Source: CAZIOH01 sp964540815 (lineage in GTDB: Bacteria > Myxococcota_A > Polyangia > Fen-1088). Taken from it: DNA of 64,000 nt. The position numbers and the translations under genes were made by a program. Below the pieces are notes generated by a model. That model had not been told where the DNA came from. It made no database searches and saw only the letters and a program-made list of their open reading frames with translations. Below are positions 37,495 to 46,305 of the stretch, in pieces (the stretch's first letter is position 1; each line of letters starts with the position of its first letter). The DNA lies in assembly GCA_964540815.1 (NCBI GenBank), contig CAZIOH010000004.1, positions 62,001 through 126,000 of the forward strand, given 5' to 3'.

Positions 37495-38201
37495 GCTGCA
37501 CCGAGTGCGGGCGCAAGGGCGGCTGCAGCAGCCGCAAGGGGGACATGTTCGCCGCCCTCGCGCAGATCCTCGCCCGGCTGCACCCCGACCGTCGCTGGGG
37601 TCACCGCGACGAGGCTGCGGCGCTCGATGCCGGCATCGCCCCCGAGGAGGGCCGTCGGCTGGCGGAGACCATCGCGGCCCGCCTCGACGTCGCGACCCGC
37701 TTCGTCCCCGGCGAGGCCGACGAGTGGTGCGACTACGTCTACGTCCTGTGCCTCGGGCGCGCGCCGAGCGTCATCGACCTGCGCGAAGCCGGCCTGGGCG
37801 AGGCCGCGGCCCGCGTCGATGCCGACGGCGAGGCCGCCGACGCCGACGCCGACCCGGCGCTCGATGACCTGTACCTGCGTCTCGCCCTGTCCTCGGTGGC
37901 GCGGGTGGTGGGGGTGCAGGAGGTCGCGATGCGACTCCGTCAGCGGGACGGCCAGACCTTCGTGACCGAGGACGTCCGCTCCGGGGTGTTCGACCCGATC
38001 CTGCTGCCACGTTTTCGTGCCCTGGTGGCCCTGCTCGCCGAGACAGATCTGCGCCACCTCGACTTCGGTGAGATGGTCGAGCCGCCACCGGGGTTCGACG
38101 GCACCGGATACACCGAGCGCTTCGGGGTTCTCCCCACCGTCGCGAACTACCTGTTCTCCCCCCGCCCGATCACCTCGCGGATCACGACCCTCCTGCCGTG
38201 A
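37491..38201 (+). CDS. Cys-rich N-terminus protein coupled to KamA
   Basis: A 236-aa protein I do not recognise. The N-terminus holds three cysteines in CTECGRKGGCSS, possibly a metal or iron-sulfur site. The middle is acidic (GEAADADADPALDD) and helical, and the C-terminus has LLAETDLRHLDFGEM and GYTERFGVLPTVANYLFSP. No enzyme motif or membrane helix is visible. Its ATG overlaps the KamA stop, which strongly suggests a dedicated partner: an electron donor, a subunit or a regulator of the aminomutase. It ends in a convergent arrangement with the TatT-like gene. Confidence 0.7.
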
Positions 38202-38232
38202 TCCGATGGTGCCGGTTGCGAGAGCGAGCGGG

Positions 38233-39069
38233 CTATTTGCCCAGTCGCGCGCGCAGGCCGTCGCCGAGCGCCTTCGCGCGCCGCTCCTCCGGTGCATCGT
38301 AGGCGCCGACCTTCGCGGCCGCGACCTGGTCGAGCCATTGCTTCGCCTCGGCCCCACGGCCGGTCTCGATCAAGGTGTCGGCCAGGAACACCCGCGCCCG
38401 CAGGTTGGCCGGAAAGAGCTTCAGGACCCGACGGAGGTGCTCCTCCGCCTTTTTGTGGTCCCGCTTGGGCCAGGGGAGCTTCTCGTAAAATCGGCCCCAG
38501 GCGAGGTCCACGCCCCCGAACTGATAGCCCGGGGCGAGGGCGCCGGCTCGCTCGAGCCGGTCCTTGAACTTCCCCTCGAGCCCGAGGGTGAGGGCCCGCA
38601 CGACCCCCAGCCCGAGCGCGTAGCTGCCCATGTTCACCGCCGCCCAGTAGTATCCCTCCGCCGCCGCCGGGTTGGCGGTGATGGCGCGCTCGGCCCAGTC
38701 CCAGCCGAGCTTGCCCCACTTCGAACGGGCATCGTTGTCGATCCCGGGATCGTCGCTGAGCCAGAAGCACGCGCGCGCCATCCGCCACAGCAATCCGTAG
38801 TCGCCCGGAGCTCGGCCGAGCGCCCCCTCGAGGAGGGCGCGCTCCTCGGCGAGGACCCCGGGGGCGTCGCGCCGCTGGTGCAGCGTGTCCGCACGATTCG
38901 AAACATTCGTGGGCGGGGCCGCTGCCGGCGCCGTCATGCCGGCGGGTGTGGACGCGACACCGGCCGGCGAACGAGGCGCGTCCGGCGGTCCTTCACCCGG
39001 ACCCGGGCCGGGGCCCGCGAGCTCGGCCCCCGCGAAGAATGCCATCAACCACACAGTTGGAGCGATCAC
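38233..39069 (-). CDS. TatT-like helical-repeat protein
   Basis: A 278-aa exported protein resembling the TatT component family (TRAP transporter-associated, PF16811-like), built of TPR-like helices. Seen: a short hydrophobic start (MIAPTVWLMAFFAGAELA), an Ala/Pro linker, DYGLLWRMARACFWLSDD, AAEGYYWAAVNMGSYALGLG, GVDLAWGRFYEKLPWPKRD and HLRRVLKLFPANLRARVFLADTL. The family forms a trimeric periplasmic or lipid-anchored protein of unclear function; no TRAP transporter gene is nearby. It diverges from gltA, whose promoter overlaps this start. Confidence 0.75.
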   Translation of the reverse strand: MIAPTVWLMAFFAGAELAGPGPGPGEGPPDAPRSPAGVASTPAGMTAPAAAPPTNVSNRADTLHQRRDAPGVLAEERALLEGALGRAPGDYGLLWRMARACFWLSDDPGIDNDARSKWGKLGWDWAERAITANPAAAEGYYWAAVNMGSYALGLGVVRALTLGLEGKFKDRLERAGALAPGYQFGGVDLAWGRFYEKLPWPKRDHKKAEEHLRRVLKLFPANLRARVFLADTLIETGRGAEAKQWLDQVAAAKVGAYDAPEERRAKALGDGLRARLGK

Positions 39070-39085
39070 GGTGGGACTATATAGG
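39057..39085 (+). promoter_or_regulatory. Candidate sigma-70 promoter of gltA
   Basis: TTGGAG (39057-39062) and TATAGG (39080-39085) are 17 bases apart, 34 bases before the GTG start of citrate synthase. The AT-rich TATATAGG stands out in this GC-rich DNA. It overlaps the start of the divergent TatT-like gene, so the two may interfere. Consensus match only. Confidence 0.4.
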
Positions 39086-39118
39086 TTATGCTGCGTTCGA
39101 ATCCCACGGAGGAATCAA

Positions 39119-40405
39119 GTGCCTGAACGCGTCGAGTTCAAAATTGCAGACAAGAGCATCGAGCTGCCGGTCGTGGTCGGATCGGAGGGCGAGCGGGGTA
39201 TCGACATCGGGAAGCTGCGCGCCCAGACGGGCTACGTGACGCTCGACCCGGCGTACATGAACACCGCCTGTACGCAAAGTGCGATTACCTTTCTGGACGG
39301 CGAGCGGGGCATCCTGCGCTACCGCGGGATCCCCATCGAGCAGCTGGCCGAGAAGGCCACCTTCGTCGAGGTCGCCTACCTCCTCATCTACGGTCACCTG
39401 CCCAATCAGACCGAGCTCTCCGAGTTCTCCGGGCAGCTCACGCGCCACTCGATGCTCCACGAGGACATGAAGCGCTTCTTCGACGGGTATCCGGGCACCG
39501 CCCACCCGATGGCGATCCTGTCGGCCATGGTGGTGTCGATGTCGAGCTTCTACCCCCAGTCGCTCGACGTGAAGAACACCGGCGAGATCGACATCACCAT
39601 CGCGCGCCTGATCTCCAAGATGCGCACCATCGCCTGTTACTCCTACAAGAAGTCGGTGGGCCAGCCCTTCGTCTACCCCAAGAACTCGCTCAGCTACTGC
39701 GCCAACTTCCTCAGCATGATGTTCTCGGTCCCCGCCGAGAACTACGACATCGACGAGGATCTGGTGCGCATCCTCAACCTGCTCTTGATCCTCCACGCCG
39801 ATCACGAGCAGAACTGCAGCACCGCCACCGTGCGGATGGTCGGCAGCTCGCAGGCCAACCTGTTCGCCGCGGTCTCGGCCGGGATCCTCGCGCTGTGGGG
39901 ACCGCTGCACGGCGGCGCCAACGAGGAGGTCCTCGAGATGCTGCAGGGGATCCACGACAGCGGCGGCGACGTCAAGAAGGCGGTCGAGCTGGCCAAGAAG
40001 AAGGACTCGGGCTTCCGTCTCATGGGCTTTGGCCACCGCGTCTACAAGAACTACGATCCGCGCGCCAAGATCATCAAGGTCGCGGCCGATCGGGTCATGA
40101 AGAAGATGAAGAGCCCGGATCCGCTGCTCGACATCGCCCTGCGCCTCGAGGAGGCGGCCCTCACCGACCCGTTCTTCATCGAGCGCAAGCTCTACCCGAA
40201 CGTCGACTTCTACAGCGGCATCATCTACCGGGCCATGGGCATCCCGACCAACATGTTCACGGTGATGTTCGCGATCGGGCGGCTCCCCGGGTGGATCGCC
40301 CACTGGAAGGAGATGCACGAGGACGTGACCTCGAAGATCATGCGTCCGCGCCAGATCTACACCGGCCCCACCCAGCAGGACTTCGTCCCGATGGAGCGTC
40401 GCTGA
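39119..40405 (+). CDS. gltA: Citrate synthase
   Basis: A 428-aa citrate synthase that condenses oxaloacetate and acetyl-CoA. Seen: GYVTLDPAYMNTACTQSAITF, DGERGILRYRGIPIEQLAE, LILHADHEQNCSTATVRMVGSS with a substrate His, GPLHGGANEEVLEML with the second His, GFGHRVYKNYDPRA with the Arg/His pair, and a catalytic Asp near the C-terminus (YSGIIYRAMG region). Length fits the large hexameric type. The GTG at 39119 has GGAGG 8 bases upstream and starts at PERVEFKI; a longer open frame reading from 38885 is antisense to the TatT-like gene and not used. Confidence 0.95.
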   Translation: MPERVEFKIADKSIELPVVVGSEGERGIDIGKLRAQTGYVTLDPAYMNTACTQSAITFLDGERGILRYRGIPIEQLAEKATFVEVAYLLIYGHLPNQTELSEFSGQLTRHSMLHEDMKRFFDGYPGTAHPMAILSAMVVSMSSFYPQSLDVKNTGEIDITIARLISKMRTIACYSYKKSVGQPFVYPKNSLSYCANFLSMMFSVPAENYDIDEDLVRILNLLLILHADHEQNCSTATVRMVGSSQANLFAAVSAGILALWGPLHGGANEEVLEMLQGIHDSGGDVKKAVELAKKKDSGFRLMGFGHRVYKNYDPRAKIIKVAADRVMKKMKSPDPLLDIALRLEEAALTDPFFIERKLYPNVDFYSGIIYRAMGIPTNMFTVMFAIGRLPGWIAHWKEMHEDVTSKIMRPRQIYTGPTQQDFVPMERR

Positions 40406-40511
40406 GCGGATCACCTGGGGCCGAGCGCCAGACCCGGCTGGTGCGGCGCGCCACCGTGGTTGGGCGCGGCGCTTGGCAGGGGCAGTCCGAACCGGTACGA
40501 TAACCGAGCAC

Positions 40512-43127
40512 ATGGGGGGGAGTCCTGGCGAGCTGGCATCCGCGACACCGGCGGCGGCGCCAGTCGAAGACGCCAGCATCACGGCGGTGGGCGGGCAGGC
40601 CTCCTGGCGCGCCCACCCGGATCGCCTTCAGGCGGGCGATCTCCTGGCCGGCCGGTATCAGATCGAGGCCCTGATCGGGACGGGCGCGAGCGGGCGGGTC
40701 CTGCGGGCCTTCGACCGCGAGAGCCGGGCGGTGGTGGCGGTCAAGATCCTCAAGCCCGAGCTCGCGCGGGACGTGGCCTGGCTCGATCGACTGTCGCGCG
40801 AGCTGAGGGTCGGCCGGCAGATCCAGCACCCGCACGTCTGTCGGGTCTTCGACATCGGCGAGGCGGATGGCTATCGGTTCCTCACCATGGAGCTGGCCGC
40901 CGGGGGGACCATGGCGACTGAGCTCGCTGCCCGTGACGCCCATGCCGCCCATGAGGATCGACCGACCGTCCCGTTCGAGGCTCGGCTGGCCGATGCCCGC
41001 GCCATCGTGGCCGGTGTCGCCGCCTTTCACGCGGCGGGGGTGATTCACCGGGACATCAAGCCCGACAACATCCTGCGCATGGCCGACGGTCGCCTGGTCG
41101 TCAGCGACTTCGGTCTGGCCACCGATCCCGGCGGGAGCGCCACGTCCACCCTCATGGTCGGCACCCCCGCGTACATGGCGCCGGAGGTAGCCTTCGGGCA
41201 GAGCTCCTCGGCGCGCTCCGACGTGTGGTCGCTCGGGGTGGTCCTGCACGAGCTGCTGTTCGGGGGCCGGCCGCGCTGGGAGTGGATTCCGGGGGCCGCG
41301 GGGGGCGCTCGGAAGGTGCACGTCTCGCGGGTCGAGCAGGGCCCGCGGGAGGGCGCGATGGCCGACCTGTGCGCCGCCTGCGTCGCCGATGTGCCCGAGG
41401 CCCGACCGGCTTCCGCGGTCGAGATCCTGCGCCGATTCGAGGACGCAGCGCTCGGACGGCGGCCGACCGGGCCCACGCGGCGTCGCCGCCACGGCCTCTG
41501 GGCGGCCACCGCCCTGGTATGCGTCGGGGCGCTCTGGGCCGCCCGACCCGTCTGGTGGTCGCGCGCCAAGGCGTCCCTCGGTTCCCGCACGGTCCCCGGA
41601 GATGCCCGGGTGCTCCCGCCCGGTGGCAGCGCCGCCGACTGGTCGCGTGGGGCCATGCTGCGGGCGAGCTTCCCCGGGCACGTGGCGTGCGCCTCGCTGG
41701 TGGACGGTGGCCGCAAGGTGCGGGTCATCTGGGGAGCGCCCCCGCGGGCCGAGGAGGTTGCGCTCGCCACCGGGGACCGGACCGCCGCCCCGCTCCTCCC
41801 GGAGACCTTCGCGGAGGGCTGTCCGGTCAGCTCCCCCGATGGGCGGAGCCTGCTCTTCGTGCGCTCCCGCGACGTCGGGACCTCCGTCCACAGCTTCGTC
41901 CACCTGTCGAGCGCCCCCGACGGGGCCGGCGCGCGCGAGATCGTGATGGGCACGCGCCCGCTGTGGCTCCCGAGCGGCGACGAGTTCGCGTTCGATCTCG
42001 ATTCCCGACACGCCGGGATCTTCTCGCTGCCCACCGGCGAGATGACCGTGGTCGGCGAGGGCGTCAGCGGGACCCGGCAGCTCGCCGAGAAGGCCGTCAG
42101 CCCCGATGGCACCCTGATCGCCCTCCGGTTCTACGACGGCGCTGCGGACAGCCGCATCGTCGTCGAGTCGCTCCGCACCTTCGAGCTCGCCGGCAGCTTC
42201 GTGGTGCCCACCTCCGCCATGCACCTCGACTTTGCCCGCACCGGACGCAAGCTGCTGTTCACGCTCTACGATCCGGAGCGTCGGGCCGAGCTGGTCGAGG
42301 CGGACTGGCGCACAGGGAAGACCCGCTGGCTCGCGCGATTCCCCGGCGCCGACATCCAGGCGCTCCTGCCCGGGCCCGGTCAAGGCTGGATGCTGCTGGC
42401 GCGCAAGGTGGACTTCGACGCCTGGCTCGACACGGACGAGGCGCCTCGGCGGCTGACCCACGACGGGCTCACGGATGGCGGCGCGATGAACGAGCGGGGC
42501 GATCTGCTCCTGCAGCGCTTCGAGGGCAAGGGCGGCTATTCGATCGTCCTGCGGCGGGCGGGGGACCGGCGCGAGACCCAGCTCACCCACGGTTCGTTCG
42601 ACGCCTCACCGGCCTTCTTCCCCGACTCGGACAGGTGGGTCTACGCGAGCTACCCCGACCAGCGCATCGTGGAGTGTCGCCTCTCGAGCGGAGCTTGTGC
42701 TCCCCTCCTCACCGACGCCAGCACCCCGGCCTGGCCCACGGTGGATCCGTCCGGCCAGTGGCTCGCCTACGAGACCTTGATGAACGCGCCGCGCCTGCAC
42801 CTCGTCGAGCTGGCGACGCACGAGAACCGCGATCTCGGTCCGGTCGTCAACGTCTGCGCGCCGGTGTGGGGCGAGGCCGAGAATGGCAAGGGGGCCGGTC
42901 AAGCCAGGCTCTGGGCCCTGCGCGAGCACGAGCCCCAGCAGGTGTGGGCCGAGTTCGACGGGGTCAGCGGGTCCCGGACCGGTCGGACGGTCACGGCGGG
43001 GTTCGAGCCGGGCCGCCCGTGTCGGGTCCCGCCGTCGCTGCGGGCCTTCGCCGCGAAGCGCGGCGCCCGGGTGCTGGCCCTCGCCGACGAGCAGGTGCAG
43101 CTGTGGGCCCGCACCACCACTCCTTGA
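40512..43127 (+). CDS. Ser/Thr protein kinase with beta-propeller-like sensor
   Basis: An 871-aa eukaryote-type kinase. Kinase domain at about 45-310: glycine loop GTGASGRV, ATP-binding K78 in AVKILK, catalytic HRDIKPDN with D181, DFG D199 and PAYMAPE. One membrane helix follows at about 325-345 (GLWAATALVCVGALWAA). The extracellular part (about 370-860) has repeating TolB/PD40-type blades (CPVSSPDGRSLLFVRSRD; SPDGTLIALRFYDG; PSGQWLAYETLMN). Such kinases are typical of Myxococcota and Actinobacteria. ATG at 40512 is preferred over a TTG at 40473. Confidence 0.9.
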   Translation: MGGSPGELASATPAAAPVEDASITAVGGQASWRAHPDRLQAGDLLAGRYQIEALIGTGASGRVLRAFDRESRAVVAVKILKPELARDVAWLDRLSRELRVGRQIQHPHVCRVFDIGEADGYRFLTMELAAGGTMATELAARDAHAAHEDRPTVPFEARLADARAIVAGVAAFHAAGVIHRDIKPDNILRMADGRLVVSDFGLATDPGGSATSTLMVGTPAYMAPEVAFGQSSSARSDVWSLGVVLHELLFGGRPRWEWIPGAAGGARKVHVSRVEQGPREGAMADLCAACVADVPEARPASAVEILRRFEDAALGRRPTGPTRRRRHGLWAATALVCVGALWAARPVWWSRAKASLGSRTVPGDARVLPPGGSAADWSRGAMLRASFPGHVACASLVDGGRKVRVIWGAPPRAEEVALATGDRTAAPLLPETFAEGCPVSSPDGRSLLFVRSRDVGTSVHSFVHLSSAPDGAGAREIVMGTRPLWLPSGDEFAFDLDSRHAGIFSLPTGEMTVVGEGVSGTRQLAEKAVSPDGTLIALRFYDGAADSRIVVESLRTFELAGSFVVPTSAMHLDFARTGRKLLFTLYDPERRAELVEADWRTGKTRWLARFPGADIQALLPGPGQGWMLLARKVDFDAWLDTDEAPRRLTHDGLTDGGAMNERGDLLLQRFEGKGGYSIVLRRAGDRRETQLTHGSFDASPAFFPDSDRWVYASYPDQRIVECRLSSGACAPLLTDASTPAWPTVDPSGQWLAYETLMNAPRLHLVELATHENRDLGPVVNVCAPVWGEAENGKGAGQARLWALREHEPQQVWAEFDGVSGSRTGRTVTAGFEPGRPCRVPPSLRAFAAKRGARVLALADEQVQLWARTTTP

Positions 43128-43161
43128 AGCCGCGGTGGTGCGGCCCACGGGACGACAGCTC

Positions 43162-43329
43162 TCAACAGCGCGGGGCGCCCGGGAGACAAGGCCCGCCGCG
43201 CATGACCGGCAGCTCGACTTTTGCCGGACGGAGCGACGATGGGCGGGCGGCCGAAGTCGGCCAGCCGGGATTGAGCGAAACCATCGAAACCCCTGCAAAC
43301 AACCCCACGAGCGCAATCTTCTTCATCAT
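43162..43329 (-). CDS. Small exported peptide
   Basis: A 55-aa frame starting MMKKIALVGLFAGVS with GGAGG five bases before the ATG, one of the strongest ribosome-binding sites in the window. Residues 2-27 form a signal peptide (KKIALVGLFAGVSMVSL, cleavage likely near TSAA), leaving about 28 residues with two Cys at the end (GGPCLPGAPRC). The N-terminal codons are less GC-rich than those of neighbours. No family is recognised; it could be a secreted microprotein, a peptide precursor or a decayed gene. It is antisense to no known gene, in the gap after the kinase. Confidence 0.5.
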   Translation of the reverse strand: MMKKIALVGLFAGVSMVSLNPGWPTSAARPSSLRPAKVELPVMRGGPCLPGAPRC

Positions 43330-43569
43330 GGTGACCTCCGCTCCAGCCGAGCGCGCGGACCGACGCTGACGTGATTGCCAGACCGACCCGCTCGCGACGT
43401 GCAGGGGTTCAGCAAGGCGGGCGCCCGGCGCGGGCACGGCGCGGCCATGGCGAAGCCACGGAATGACGGTTGTTTTTTGTGGGAGCTGGCCCTAGAAATC
43501 CCGAGGCGGCGTTGGTTTCGGAACCTTGGGGGAGGTCTCCGACCGCCGCAGATCTGAGGGGCGCCTACC

Positions 43570-45006
43570 GTGGGAGCGAGATCCGACAGCGTGACTGCCG
43601 TTCCCCGCGCGCGCAGACGCGAGGACACGGCGTGCCTTCCGGCCCTGATCGTCATCGGAAGCGCGGACCGCCCGAGCTTTCCCCCGAGCGAGCGCCTGGT
43701 TCCCTTCGAGACCGAGCTCTGGATCGGTCGGCATCCGCCCAAGGCCCCTGGGGCGGGAGCACGCGCGTGGGTGATGGCCGACCGGCTCCTGTCCGGCCAC
43801 CACGCCGTGATCCGTCGCGTCGAGCGCAGCTGGGAGATCTCGGACCTCGACAGCACGAACGGCACGACCGTCGACGGCATGGTCGCGCGCCCCAAGCTCA
43901 AGCTCCGCGAGGGTGCGCTCATCTTCGTGGGCGGGGCGGCCGCGGTGTTCCGGCTGGTGTCCCCCACCGATCTCGGGAACATCCGTCGCGAGCTCGACGG
44001 CCCGCTGGGGCCGGTGCCGACCTGCAGCCCGGACTTCGCGGCCGTGTGTACGCGGCTCCGCCGGCTGGCCGAGTCGGAGCTCGAGATCCTCCTCACCGGT
44101 GAGACGGGCGTCGGCAAGGAGGCCTATGCCCTCGCCGTGCACCGGGCCAGCCAGCGCCGCGGGCGGTTCGTGGCCGTGAACTGCGCGGCCATCCCGCGCG
44201 AGCTGGTCGAGAGCGAGCTGTTCGGCTACGTCCGCGGGGCGCACTCGCAGGCCTCGGTAGCCAAGCCGGGGATCATCGAGAGCGCCGAGGGAGGGACGCT
44301 GTTCCTCGACGAGATCGGAGAGATGGCGCCCGATCTCCAGAGCAAGCTCCTGCGCTTCGTGCAGGACCGGATGTTGACCCCGGTGGGTGGACTCCGCACC
44401 CGTCAGATCGACGTGCGCATCCTGGCCGCCACCAGCCGGACCGGCGCACCCGTGGCGGTCGACGCGCCCGGGCTGCGGGTCGACCTCGCCGCGCGGCTCG
44501 GCGCCGAGCCCGTGCGCATCCCCCCGTTGCGGGATCGGCGCGAGGACCTCGGCGCCCTCTCGGGCTTCTTCCAGGGCGGCCATCCCAAGGCCCTCGAGCT
44601 CGCGGCCTTTCAGGCGATGTGTCTGTACGCGTGGCGGGGCAACGTCCGCGAGCTGCAGAAGGTCATCACCACGGCCAACAACCTGGCGCGGGATTCCGAG
44701 CGGGTGGGCCTCGAGCACCTGCCGCAGGCGTTCACCGCCGGGGCCGGGCGGGCGGATCGCGCCCCCCGCGGGCCGCACGGTCGAGTCGACCGGCGCGCGG
44801 CGCCGACCGCCACCGAGCTCGAGGAGCTGATCCGTCGAAGCGGTGGGAACATGATGCAGGTGGCCCGGGTGCTCGAGCGCAAGCCGGCGGTGATCTACCG
44901 CTGGGCGAGGCGGTTCAAGCTGGACATCGAGTCCTTCCGCCGCTCGGCCGAGAGCCCAGACGACGGCGGAACCGAGGAAGATCCCACCGGTATCACGGAT
45001 TCGTGA
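43570..45006 (+). CDS. FHA-domain AAA+ regulator lacking GAFTGA
   Basis: A 478-aa regulator. Domains in order: FHA phosphopeptide-binding domain (about 45-130; IGRHPP, SGHHAVIRRV, SDLDSTNGTTVDG), AAA+ domain of the bacterial enhancer-binding type (about 160-385; Walker A GETGVGKE 177-184, Walker B TLFLDEIGEM) and a Fis-type HTH (about 415-455; MMQVARVLERKPAVIYRWARRF). The loop that contacts sigma-54 reads GYVRGAHSQA (219-228) instead of GAFTGA, so activation of sigma-54 polymerase is doubtful. The FHA domain suggests control by Ser/Thr phosphorylation, and the kinase gene lies just upstream. Could be a repressor-like or sigma-70 regulator, by analogy with other GAFTGA-lacking members. Confidence 0.85.
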   Translation: MGARSDSVTAVPRARRREDTACLPALIVIGSADRPSFPPSERLVPFETELWIGRHPPKAPGAGARAWVMADRLLSGHHAVIRRVERSWEISDLDSTNGTTVDGMVARPKLKLREGALIFVGGAAAVFRLVSPTDLGNIRRELDGPLGPVPTCSPDFAAVCTRLRRLAESELEILLTGETGVGKEAYALAVHRASQRRGRFVAVNCAAIPRELVESELFGYVRGAHSQASVAKPGIIESAEGGTLFLDEIGEMAPDLQSKLLRFVQDRMLTPVGGLRTRQIDVRILAATSRTGAPVAVDAPGLRVDLAARLGAEPVRIPPLRDRREDLGALSGFFQGGHPKALELAAFQAMCLYAWRGNVRELQKVITTANNLARDSERVGLEHLPQAFTAGAGRADRAPRGPHGRVDRRAAPTATELEELIRRSGGNMMQVARVLERKPAVIYRWARRFKLDIESFRRSAESPDDGGTEEDPTGITDS

Positions 45007-45144
45007 TCGACACCTCCTCGTCGCCAGGCGTGCCCGGACGGGGGACGAGGACGGCGACGAGGACGAGGACGGGCAAGAGGGGACGGATGCCGGGGCGATG
45101 TGTGCCCGAGGGTTTCGCAACCTGGGGTCGCGTAGACTGGAAGT

Positions 45145-46305
45145 ATGGATGCACTGCGCGAGCTCGCCTTGCTGCTGCGACCCGCGGGGGGCGGGATTCA
45201 CACCGTGAGCACCGGCGGCGAGGAGCGCCGGCGATTGCAGCAGCGCATCTACGGGGCGGGGACCGACGCCGACGTCACGCAGCGCTGGCGGGAGGCGCTG
45301 GCCGCGCTGCCTGGGGCGCGGGTGGCCCTGCTGGCCGTCCCTTCCGACGCGGGGGCCGGGCTGGTGCGGGGCGCGGCCTTTGGTCCGGGTGCGCTGCGCT
45401 CCGCGCTCGTCGAACGCGTCCCCGACTTCGGCGTCCGGGCCCGCGCCGCGGGCGTGATCGATCTCGGCGACGTCTTCGTCGTCCCCCAGCTCCTCGAGGA
45501 CGAGATGCTCTCCGAGTCGCAGAAGGTGGCGACCCGGGCGGCGCTGTTCCCCGAGCTCGGCCCCGAGGAGCGGGCGGGGATGCCGGTGGCCCCGCTCTCG
45601 ATCGCGCGGCGGGTGGTGCGGCTCTGCCTCGCGCTCAACCCCGAGCTCAAGTTCATGCTGCTCGGGGGCGACCACTCCGTCGCCTGGCCCCTGGTGGCGG
45701 AGCTCGCGGCGCGGCGGCCGCGACCCTTCGCGATCGTGCATCCCGACGCGCACACCGATCTGCTCGCGGAGCGGCTCGGCGTCACGCACTGCTTCGCCAC
45801 CTGGGCCTACCACGCCAACGACGCGATCGGTCGCGCCGGGCGGCTCGTGCAGGTCGGGATCCGCGCCTCGGGGCATGACCGCGCGTGGTGGGAGTCGCGG
45901 CTCGGGGTGCGGCAGTTCTGGGCCAGCGATCTCGCGGCCCGTGGGGAGGCCGGCGGCCTCGACGACATCTTCGCGCACCTTCGTGCGCTCCGCTCCGCGG
46001 GCGTCGAGGACGTGTACCTCTCGAACGACATCGATGGAACCGACGCGGCCCTGGCGCCGGCCACCGGCGCCCCCGAGGTGGGCGGGCTGTCGGAAGGGTT
46101 CGTGCGCGCGCTCATCGGGCGGCTCGGCCGAGAGATGTCCGTCATCGGCGCGGATCTGGTAGAAGTCGCCCCGTCCATCGGGGATCGAGGGGGAGCGAAA
46201 CGGACGGTCGAGATTGGCGTGGGCTATGTGCTCGATTCCCTGACGGCGCTGACACGTTCGGCGGTCTTCGAGACTGGGCCCGGGCGAGGAGGATCGAATG
46301 TCTGA
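45145..46305 (+). CDS. Ureohydrolase (arginase/agmatinase family)
   Basis: A 386-aa binuclear manganese hydrolase. Metal ligands are visible: GGDHS (H177), DAHTD (D201, H203, D205) and SNDIDGTD (D295, D297, with D300). Family members hydrolyse arginine, agmatine, formimidoylglutamate or guanidino acids. The protein is longer than arginase (about 300 aa) because of an N-terminal extension and an insert at about 110-150 (EDEMLSESQKVATRAALFP). The insert and context do not settle the substrate; formimidoylglutamase is one option since an N-formylglutamate amidohydrolase-like gene lies 8 kb away. The stop precedes the next gene start by overlap (46298). Confidence 0.85.
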   Translation: MDALRELALLLRPAGGGIHTVSTGGEERRRLQQRIYGAGTDADVTQRWREALAALPGARVALLAVPSDAGAGLVRGAAFGPGALRSALVERVPDFGVRARAAGVIDLGDVFVVPQLLEDEMLSESQKVATRAALFPELGPEERAGMPVAPLSIARRVVRLCLALNPELKFMLLGGDHSVAWPLVAELAARRPRPFAIVHPDAHTDLLAERLGVTHCFATWAYHANDAIGRAGRLVQVGIRASGHDRAWWESRLGVRQFWASDLAARGEAGGLDDIFAHLRALRSAGVEDVYLSNDIDGTDAALAPATGAPEVGGLSEGFVRALIGRLGREMSVIGADLVEVAPSIGDRGGAKRTVEIGVGYVLDSLTALTRSAVFETGPGRGGSNV

